From: Acidobacteriota bacterium
Lineage (GTDB): Bacteria > Acidobacteriota > UBA890
Assembly: GCA_002722645.1 (NCBI GenBank)
Contig: PBML01000019.1
Location: 33,399-41,046 of the forward strand
Length of the DNA: 7,648 nt
Direction: 5' to 3'
The notes beneath the pieces were generated by a model, which did not search any database, was not told where the DNA came from, and saw only the letters and a program-made list of their open reading frames with translations. The position numbers and the translations under genes are program-made. Positions within the stretch are counted from its first letter, which is position 1, and every line of letters starts with the position of its first letter. Positions 1 through 5,156 of the stretch are shown piece by piece.

Positions 1-131
1 CGTGCGCCCCAGAGCTGGCACCGATTCTGTGCTCTGTTCCCCTCCAGCAGCTCGCTTACCACATAGCCGTGCACCGCGGCTGCGATGTGGACCAGCCCCG
101 TAACCTCGCGAAGAGCGTCACGGTAGAGTAG
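1..131 (+). CDS. glmS: Glutamine--fructose-6-phosphate aminotransferase (isomerizing), C-terminal fragment
   Basis: This is the 3' end of a gene that enters from the left edge, with its first full codon at position 3 and its TAG stop at 129-131. The 42 visible residues contain VPLQQLAYHIAV followed by DVDQPRNLAKSVTVE. The latter is the near-invariant C-terminal tail of GlmS, which matches E. coli GlmS to its last residue. By family knowledge GlmS converts fructose-6-phosphate and glutamine to glucosamine-6-phosphate and glutamate in the cytoplasm, the first committed step to UDP-GlcNAc for cell wall and LPS. The visible part is the end of the second SIS (isomerase) domain. The Lys at 111-113 corresponds to E. 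coli Lys603, an isomerase active-site residue, so the tail looks functional. The N-terminal glutaminase domain lies outside the window. The fragment is too short for the minimum length of an ordinary ORF search, but the tail motif makes the call firm. The stop is 4 nt before the helicase start, suggesting an operon. Confidence 0.95.
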   Translation, partial: CAPELAPILCSVPLQQLAYHIAVHRGCDVDQPRNLAKSVTVE

Positions 132-135
132 GCGG
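127..135 (+). promoter_or_regulatory. Weak ribosome binding site of the helicase gene, overlapping the glmS stop
   Basis: The purine-rich AGTAGGCGG sits directly before the GTG at 136 and contains the glmS stop codon. An in-frame TAG at 124-126 rules out any start further upstream, and the next in-frame ATG lies inside the helicase domain. GTG136 is therefore the most plausible start. The match to a Shine-Dalgarno sequence is imperfect and the spacing short, so translation may depend partly on ribosomes finishing glmS. This is inferred from the sequence. Confidence 0.45.
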
Positions 136-2655
136 GTGAATGACCCGCAGCCCCCTGTCCTGTTCGAGACTAGCCCTGGATCTTCACGCGAAGATGTTGC
201 TCCGGCCTCCTCCTTCCTTGCGGAATTGAACCCGTTGCAACTTGAGGCGGTGACTCACAGAGGCGGTCACTGTTTGGTCCTCGCCGGCGCTGGCTCCGGT
301 AAGACTCGGGTCTTAACCCACCGCATTGCCTGGCTCATCGCGGAACGGAACATTGACCCGGCCAAAATCTGTGCCGTTACATTCACCAACAAATCGGCCG
401 GGGAAATGCGGAACCGTGTCCGTCGCTTGCTTGGCCCAGGGAAGAGTGAAGCCTGGTTGTTGACGTTTCACGCGATGGGTTTGCGGTTGCTGCGCGAGTG
501 GACGGAGGAGGCTTTCTCGAGTGCCACTGGTGCCTCCGGTTCGCCGCTACGCGACGCTGGCAAGGCAGGAGGGAAAGGCGACGCTTGGCTTCCCCCAAGC
601 GGTTTTACCATTTATAACCACGATGCATCGTTAGCCGTCTGGAAGCAATGCCAATCAGCTCTGCGCCTCAGCACCCGTGACCATGACCCGGGTCGTATGT
701 TCAGCCTTTGTAGTCGCGCTGTCAGCCGCCTCGAGGACCCTTCGTCCTGGGACTCGGCCAACCAAGACTACGATCGAAGGGTCGCCGGTCGGGTATGGAA
801 AGAGTACCGCGCGGCGATGCGTGCTGCCGGGGCCGTGGACTTCGATGACCTGCTTGTTCTGCCGTTGCACCTAATGGCGCAGCATCCACCCCTTCGTGCG
901 CACACTGCCGCCCGTTTCCAGCAACTGCTAATCGATGAATACCAGGACACAAATCGTATCCAATACAGGCTGATCCAGACACTGCTTGGCAACGACAGCG
1001 AGTTGATGGTGGTGGGTGACGAGGACCAGTGTATCTACCGCTGGCGCGGCGCTGATCTCAACAATGTGCTCGACTTCCAGAACGATTTCCCCGGCGCCAG
1101 CGTCGTGCGGCTGGAACAAAACTACCGCTCAACCCAACCGATCTTGTCGGCCGCTGGCTCATTGGTTGCCAACAACCGCCAACGGCTTGGCAAGAGCCTG
1201 TGGACCGAGCGTGAGGGTGGTGAATCTCCCATCTTCGTGCAGTGCGCTACTGACCGCGAGGAAGCCCAGTGGATCGCCCGCAGAATCAGCGAAATGCATA
1301 CCGCCAAACTGTCCGATATTGCAATCCTCTACCGTACCCATGCGCAATCCCGACAGATCGAAGAGGTTTTCATTGGTAAGCGGATTCCCCATCGGGTTGT
1401 CGGCGGTCAGCGTTTCTTCGCCCGGCGGGAAGTGCGTGATGTGCTTGCCTACTTGCAGCTTCTGGTTCGCGACGACGACCTGGCGTTGCGCCGGGCCATC
1501 GCCACACCTTCGCGGGGCATCGGCCCGAAAACGATAGCGGCGCTGGGCAACGTCACGGCCGGGAGCTCGGCAGCCGCGGCTCTTCGCCAATTAGCCGACG
1601 GTGCGGAACCTGAACGCTCTTTCAGGGAAGCCGGTTTCTCCCCTGCCATCGCAGAACGGCTGCTCGCTTTCGGGCGCCTCCTTTCCTCTCTGCGCGGCGT
1701 GGCGGCGAAGAAGCCGGTGGCCGACCTTATCGGTACAACCATAGAGAGAAGTGGCTACACAGCGCTCTTGGAGCGCGGGGAGAACACCGATGACCGCCTC
1801 GGCAACCTGGGTGAGCTGGCGTCAGCTGCCAAGGAGATCGTTTCAGACGGGGCAGAAATCGCAACCAGTAAGACCGAAGTCCAGAGACCTGCAACTAAGC
1901 ATGGTGCCGATGATGTTAACGCCAGCGGCGACAGACCTGGGAAATTCGATGAACTGCGCTCGTTTCTCGACCGTCTCGCCCTTCTCGCTGATGCCGATAC
2001 GGACCGGGACGGAGTCGAAGGTGTGCGACTAATGACTTTACACGCAGCGAAGGGATTGGAATTTAACGTTGTGTTCCTCGCCGGGATGGAGGAGGAGCTA
2101 TTCCCCCATGCGACCTCGCTCGCTGGCGGTGACGTCGAGGAGGAGCGCCGACTCTGCTACGTCGGCATGACGCGGGCCCGCCAGCGGTTGTTTCTGAGCG
2201 CCGCTCGCAGCCGCCGCGTTAATGGGCGCGAGCGTTGGCTGGAACCTTCACGCTTTATCAGCGAGATCGACCCGAGACTCATTGTTGTGCGCGACTACCT
2301 CAACCCTCGCGCGGCGGGATCTAAAGACTACGTTCCGAACTCGTTCAGCGGCTTAGGGGGCCGAACCGGCAAACGAAAACGGTCAAACAATCCTGCGTAC
2401 AGACAGCAACCAGCGCATGATAGTTTGCGCGCTTCCCCCAATAAAACCGCTCCAGTCAAGTTTACCGGCTCCACACGACCAGCAATAGCAACCGATCTGT
2501 TGGAAGGCAGCACCGTTGTCCATCCGACTTTCGGGCCCGGCAAGATTACTGTCACCAGCGGCTCAGGTGAAAAACTTAAACTGACAGTTCGTTTCAGGAA
2601 GACCGGGACCAAGACTGTTATCGCAAAATTCGCCAAGCTGGAAGTGCCGGATTAG
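136..2655 (+). CDS. uvrD: UvrD/PcrA-family ATP-dependent 3'-5' DNA helicase
   Basis: This 839-residue SF1A helicase starts with GTG and ends with TAG. All motifs are present and intact: Q-motif LNPLQLEAV (31-39), Walker A GAGSGKT (51-57), motif Ia TFTNKSAGEM (82-91), motif Ib around TFHAMG (110-114), Walker B DEYQD (267-271), motif III GDEDQCIYRWRGAD (294-307), motif IV QNYRST (328-333), motif V around MTLHAAKGLEF (633-643), and motif VI CYVGMTRAR (674-682). GIGPKT at 461-466 matches the 2B-domain hairpin of UvrD. A basic, low-complexity linker (about 722-785) leads to a C-terminal Tudor-like domain (about 786-838; HPTFGPGKI and KFAKLE). That domain points to UvrD/PcrA rather than Rep and binds RNA polymerase in studied homologues. 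Family roles are excision repair, mismatch repair and removal of recombinase or stalled polymerase. The protein is longer than E. coli UvrD (720 aa) because of an N-terminal extension of about 28 residues, the longer linker, and insertions near 125-155 and 570-600. The name pcrA would be equally valid. Confidence 0.96.
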   Translation: MNDPQPPVLFETSPGSSREDVAPASSFLAELNPLQLEAVTHRGGHCLVLAGAGSGKTRVLTHRIAWLIAERNIDPAKICAVTFTNKSAGEMRNRVRRLLGPGKSEAWLLTFHAMGLRLLREWTEEAFSSATGASGSPLRDAGKAGGKGDAWLPPSGFTIYNHDASLAVWKQCQSALRLSTRDHDPGRMFSLCSRAVSRLEDPSSWDSANQDYDRRVAGRVWKEYRAAMRAAGAVDFDDLLVLPLHLMAQHPPLRAHTAARFQQLLIDEYQDTNRIQYRLIQTLLGNDSELMVVGDEDQCIYRWRGADLNNVLDFQNDFPGASVVRLEQNYRSTQPILSAAGSLVANNRQRLGKSLWTEREGGESPIFVQCATDREEAQWIARRISEMHTAKLSDIAILYRTHAQSRQIEEVFIGKRIPHRVVGGQRFFARREVRDVLAYLQLLVRDDDLALRRAIATPSRGIGPKTIAALGNVTAGSSAAAALRQLADGAEPERSFREAGFSPAIAERLLAFGRLLSSLRGVAAKKPVADLIGTTIERSGYTALLERGENTDDRLGNLGELASAAKEIVSDGAEIATSKTEVQRPATKHGADDVNASGDRPGKFDELRSFLDRLALLADADTDRDGVEGVRLMTLHAAKGLEFNVVFLAGMEEELFPHATSLAGGDVEEERRLCYVGMTRARQRLFLSAARSRRVNGRERWLEPSRFISEIDPRLIVVRDYLNPRAAGSKDYVPNSFSGLGGRTGKRKRSNNPAYRQQPAHDSLRASPNKTAPVKFTGSTRPAIATDLLEGSTVVHPTFGPGKITVTSGSGEKLKLTVRFRKTGTKTVIAKFAKLEVPD
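2491..2652 (+). other. C-terminal Tudor-like (RNA polymerase-interaction) domain of the helicase
   Basis: Residues about 786-838 show the pattern typical of the PcrA/UvrD tail: a V-HPTFGPGKI strand-turn-strand (E. coli UvrD has HAKFGEGTI), a short GSGEKLKLTVRF hairpin, and a closing AKFAKLE. In PcrA and UvrD this small beta-barrel contacts RNA polymerase and supports transcription-coupled repair. It follows a Pro/Arg/Ser/Asn-rich linker that is probably disordered. The fold assignment is by motif resemblance. Confidence 0.85.
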
Positions 2656-2721
2656 GGCTGCAACACGCTGGGGCCTGGAAAGACTTAGCCGTTATCTTGT
2701 CACATGCTTGCAGCGGTGCTT
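2656..2721. other. Convergent intergenic gap between the helicase gene and gyrA
   Basis: These 66 bp separate the two stop codons. No start codon with a ribosome site, promoter pair or small gene is evident. No canonical intrinsic terminator is visible on either strand: there is no GC-rich short-loop hairpin followed by a T run. The only symmetry is a 7-bp inverted repeat at its edges, listed separately. Both transcripts probably run into each other unless Rho or another mechanism ends them. Confidence 0.8.
2657..2714. repeat. 7-bp inverted repeat bracketing the convergent gap
   Basis: GCTGCAA at 2657-2663 is the exact reverse complement of TTGCAGC at 2708-2714, with 44 nt between the arms. 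The pairing does not extend outward or inward. The right arm is followed within a few bases by TTTT on the + strand, but the stem is short and the loop long. This is at best a weak bidirectional stop signal and may be chance. Confidence 0.3.
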
Positions 2722-5154
2722 TTACGTAGCCGCCTCACGTAGCCGTGCCACCGATACGACGCGGTCGCCCTCCCCTAGACTGATGACCTTGACGCCCTGC
2801 GTGTTACGACTCTGCACCTTGATGCCCTTCGCGCTGGTGCGAATAAGCTTGCCCGCGGAGGTGATAACCATCACCTCGCCGTCCTCGTCGACAAGCTTTT
2901 GCCCGACCACCGGACCGTTCCTCGGGCTGGTCTTGATGTCGATGAGCCCCTTGCCACCACGGTTTTGTGTGCGGTACTTGTTGACGTCTGTGCGCTTGCC
3001 GTAACCGTTTTCGGTAACCGTGAGGATGGCGCCTGCCTCTCCGACGACGTCGACCCCCACTACCACATCAGCCTCGGCAAGTCGGATGCCCTTGACGCCC
3101 CTTGTGTTACGGCCCATTGCACGACACTGCTTCTCGGGGAATCGGATCGATTTGCCTAAGTAAGTCCCCAAGAAAATGTTCTGGTTTCCGTCGGTGAGCT
3201 TCACCGACAGCAGTCGGTCACCTTCCTGGACCTTGATAGCGATGATCCCAGCGATCGTCGGGCGGGAGAAGTCCATGAGCGGCGTCTTCTTCACGAGGCC
3301 TTGCTCGGTGGCAAAAACAAGGAATTGCTTGTCACTGAACTCGCTGACCGGCAGGATGGCCGCCACCTTTTCCTCGCGGTCGAGACGCTCTAACAGATTC
3401 GCAATAGCCTTGCCACGCGACGCCGGCCCCGCCTGTGGCACCTGGTAGACCTTGAGCCAGTACGCCTTTCCTTGTTCGGTGAAAACCATGATGTAGGAGT
3501 GCGTCGATGCCGTGAACAGATGGGCGACGAAGTCGCCTTCCTTCGTGATAGCCCCAAGACGGCCCTTGCCGCCACGACGCTGCTGGCGGTACAGGCTAAG
3601 CGGCGTTCGCTTGACGTAGCCGATGTGGCTGCACGTCACCACCATGTCTTCCTCGGCTATAAGGTCTTCGGCCGTAAAGTCGATCGCCTCGGCTACGATC
3701 TCAGTCCGACGCTCGTCGGCATATGTGTCCTTGATATCGACCAGTTCGTCCACGATCAGCGCCGAGAGCTTTTTGTCGGAAGCAAGAATCGCTTCGAACT
3801 CTTCGATCGATGCTCGTAGTTCCTTGAGTTCGGCGGTTATCTTGTCGCGTTCCAGCGCCGTGAGGCGATGCAACCGCATGTCGAGAACGGCCTGTGCCTG
3901 GATGGGTTCCATCTTGAAACGCTTGATCATCTGGGCCTTGGCTGTTGCCGGGTCCTTTGAACCGCGGATGAGCTTGATGACCGCATCGAGATTGTCGAGT
4001 GCAATCTCCAAACCTTCCAAGATGAGCTTCCGGGCTTCGGCTTTGCCAAGCTCGAACAATGTGCGGCGCGTTACCACCTCTCGGCGGTGATAAATGAACT
4101 CCTCGAGAAGCTTCTTCAGCGTACAAAGCTTGGGGTTCCTGTCGCGGTCGATGGCTATCATGTTGATGCCGAATGACGACTCCATCTGGGTCTGCTTCCA
4201 GAGATTGTTGAGGACGACATCGGGTTCCTCGCCGCTCTTCAGCTCGATGACGACGCGTACACCCTCACGGCTCGACTCGTCACGAATGTCTCGCACGCCT
4301 TCTATTTTCTTGCTCCTGACCAGGTTGGCTATATGTTCGATAAGCCTGGCTTTGTTGACCTGGTAGGGAACCTCGGTGATGACGACGGAATCGCCTTTCC
4401 GTTTCGTACGCTCGATACCGGCACGAGCGCGGATCCGGATAACCCCGCGGCCGGTTTTGTAGGCGGTGTTGATGTTGTTGGCCCCGTAGATGATTCCCCC
4501 TGTTGGGAAATCTGGCCCGGAGATATGCTCCATCAGCTTACTGGTGTCGACGTCCGGGTCGTTTATCAACTCGATCGCTGCGTCACACACCTCTCCGAGA
4601 TTATGCGGCGGGATATTCGTCGCCATGCCTACAGCGATTCCCGAGGAGCCGTTTACCAGCAAATTCGGGAATTTGGCAGGCAAAACGATCGGTTCTTTTA
4701 GCGTAGCGTCATAGTTGTCGCTGAAATCGACCGTTTTCTTGTCGATGTCCGCGAGCATTTCGTGGGCTAGGCGGGTCATGCGAACTTCTGTGTAACGCAT
4801 GGCGGCCGGTGGATCACCGTCAAGCGATCCAAAGTTACCCTGGCCATCAACCAGCGGGTTCCGAAGCGAGAAATCCTGGGCCATTCGCACGAGGGTGTCG
4901 TACACGGCGGTCTCACCGTGCGGGTGATACTTACCGATGACGTCACCACAGATGCGTGCCGACTTCTTATACGCTTGGTTGTAGAAGTTTTTTAGGTCCT
5001 GCATCGCGAACAGCGTGCGGCGATGTACAGGTTTTAGGCCATCGCGAATGTCAGGTAAAGCCCGGCCGACGATGACGCTCATGGCGTAGTCGAGGTAGGA
5101 CTTCTCTACCTCTTCACGAAGCGACACCGGGATCTTGTGCTCTATGTCACCCAT
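2722..5154 (-). CDS. gyrA: DNA gyrase subunit A
   Basis: This complete 810-residue protein runs from ATG at 5152-5154 to TAA at 2722-2724. GyrA is the DNA cleavage-religation and wrapping subunit of the A2B2 type IIA topoisomerase that adds negative supercoils using ATP. The N-terminal breakage-reunion domain (about 1-490) opens with LREEVEKSYLDYAMSVIVGRALPDIRDGLKPV. It has the winged-helix active site AAMRYTEVR with catalytic Tyr121 (codon 4792-4794) and Arg120. The coiled-coil and exit-gate region lies near 355-480. The C-terminal domain has six beta-pinwheel repeats. It starts with a perfect GyrA box QRRGGKG (525-531), which separates gyrase from topoisomerase IV ParC; blade five has a second copy, QNRGGKG. 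The quinolone-determining region carries Thr82 and Asp86, the E. coli 83 and 87 positions. The protein ends LREAAT, without the acidic tail of E. coli GyrA. There is no clear Shine-Dalgarno site, and its start overlaps the gyrB stop by one base. Confidence 0.98.
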   Translation of the reverse strand: MGDIEHKIPVSLREEVEKSYLDYAMSVIVGRALPDIRDGLKPVHRRTLFAMQDLKNFYNQAYKKSARICGDVIGKYHPHGETAVYDTLVRMAQDFSLRNPLVDGQGNFGSLDGDPPAAMRYTEVRMTRLAHEMLADIDKKTVDFSDNYDATLKEPIVLPAKFPNLLVNGSSGIAVGMATNIPPHNLGEVCDAAIELINDPDVDTSKLMEHISGPDFPTGGIIYGANNINTAYKTGRGVIRIRARAGIERTKRKGDSVVITEVPYQVNKARLIEHIANLVRSKKIEGVRDIRDESSREGVRVVIELKSGEEPDVVLNNLWKQTQMESSFGINMIAIDRDRNPKLCTLKKLLEEFIYHRREVVTRRTLFELGKAEARKLILEGLEIALDNLDAVIKLIRGSKDPATAKAQMIKRFKMEPIQAQAVLDMRLHRLTALERDKITAELKELRASIEEFEAILASDKKLSALIVDELVDIKDTYADERRTEIVAEAIDFTAEDLIAEEDMVVTCSHIGYVKRTPLSLYRQQRRGGKGRLGAITKEGDFVAHLFTASTHSYIMVFTEQGKAYWLKVYQVPQAGPASRGKAIANLLERLDREEKVAAILPVSEFSDKQFLVFATEQGLVKKTPLMDFSRPTIAGIIAIKVQEGDRLLSVKLTDGNQNIFLGTYLGKSIRFPEKQCRAMGRNTRGVKGIRLAEADVVVGVDVVGEAGAILTVTENGYGKRTDVNKYRTQNRGGKGLIDIKTSPRNGPVVGQKLVDEDGEVMVITSAGKLIRTSAKGIKVQSRNTQGVKVISLGEGDRVVSVARLREAAT
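2724..2745 (-). repeat. 9-bp direct repeat at the gyrA 3' end
   Basis: In the gyrA sense, CGGCTACGT occurs twice with a 13-nt period, the second copy running into the stop codon. The copies are read in different frames (RLR, then the end of EAAT), because 13 is not a multiple of three. This resembles a short tandem duplication that reshaped the last few codons. The bases are seen directly; the origin is inferred. Confidence 0.5.
4837..4956 (-). other. GyrA quinolone-resistance-determining region
   Basis: Residues 67-106 of GyrA include HPHGETAVYD. Thr82 (codon ACC, 4909-4911) aligns with E. coli Ser83 and Asp86 with Asp87, the two residues that hold the water-metal ion bridge to fluoroquinolones. 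Thr at this position is wild type in, for example, Pseudomonas aeruginosa, so no classical resistance replacement is seen. Glu81 stands where E. coli has Asp82. The assignment rests on alignment by eye over a highly conserved block. Confidence 0.85.
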
Positions 5155-5156
5155 TA
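5152..5156 (-). promoter_or_regulatory. TAATG stop/start overlap coupling gyrB to gyrA
   Basis: The last base of the gyrB stop TAA is the first base of the gyrA start ATG. The 20 nt upstream (end of gyrB) lack a good Shine-Dalgarno sequence. gyrA translation therefore probably depends on terminating gyrB ribosomes re-initiating, which would help equalise the two subunits. The overlap is seen directly; the coupling is inferred. Confidence 0.8.

Noticed and set aside
140..229. ATG at 140 as a helicase start or a small overlapping gene
   Set aside because: It is out of frame with the helicase and reaches a stop after about 29 codons. The helicase family match requires the GTG136 frame.
1016..1537. 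173-codon + strand frame overlapping the helicase
   Set aside because: It is an alternative frame inside the helicase core, where motifs III and IV are perfectly kept in the main frame. Its own translation has no recognisable pattern.
1159..1590. 143-codon - strand frame antisense to the helicase
   Set aside because: It is a shadow of the coding strand, with no domain resemblance and no start context.
3472..3819. 115-codon + strand open frame antisense to gyrA
   Set aside because: It lies wholly within gyrA, whose sense-strand protein matches its family from end to end. The translation shows no family motif, and long antisense frames are expected in GC-rich conserved genes.
3623..4090. 155-codon + strand frame antisense to gyrA, rich in Ser and Arg
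   Set aside because: The Ser/Arg-heavy composition is the usual mirror of a coding strand rich in Glu, Leu, Ala and Asp codons. There is no convincing ribosome site or domain.
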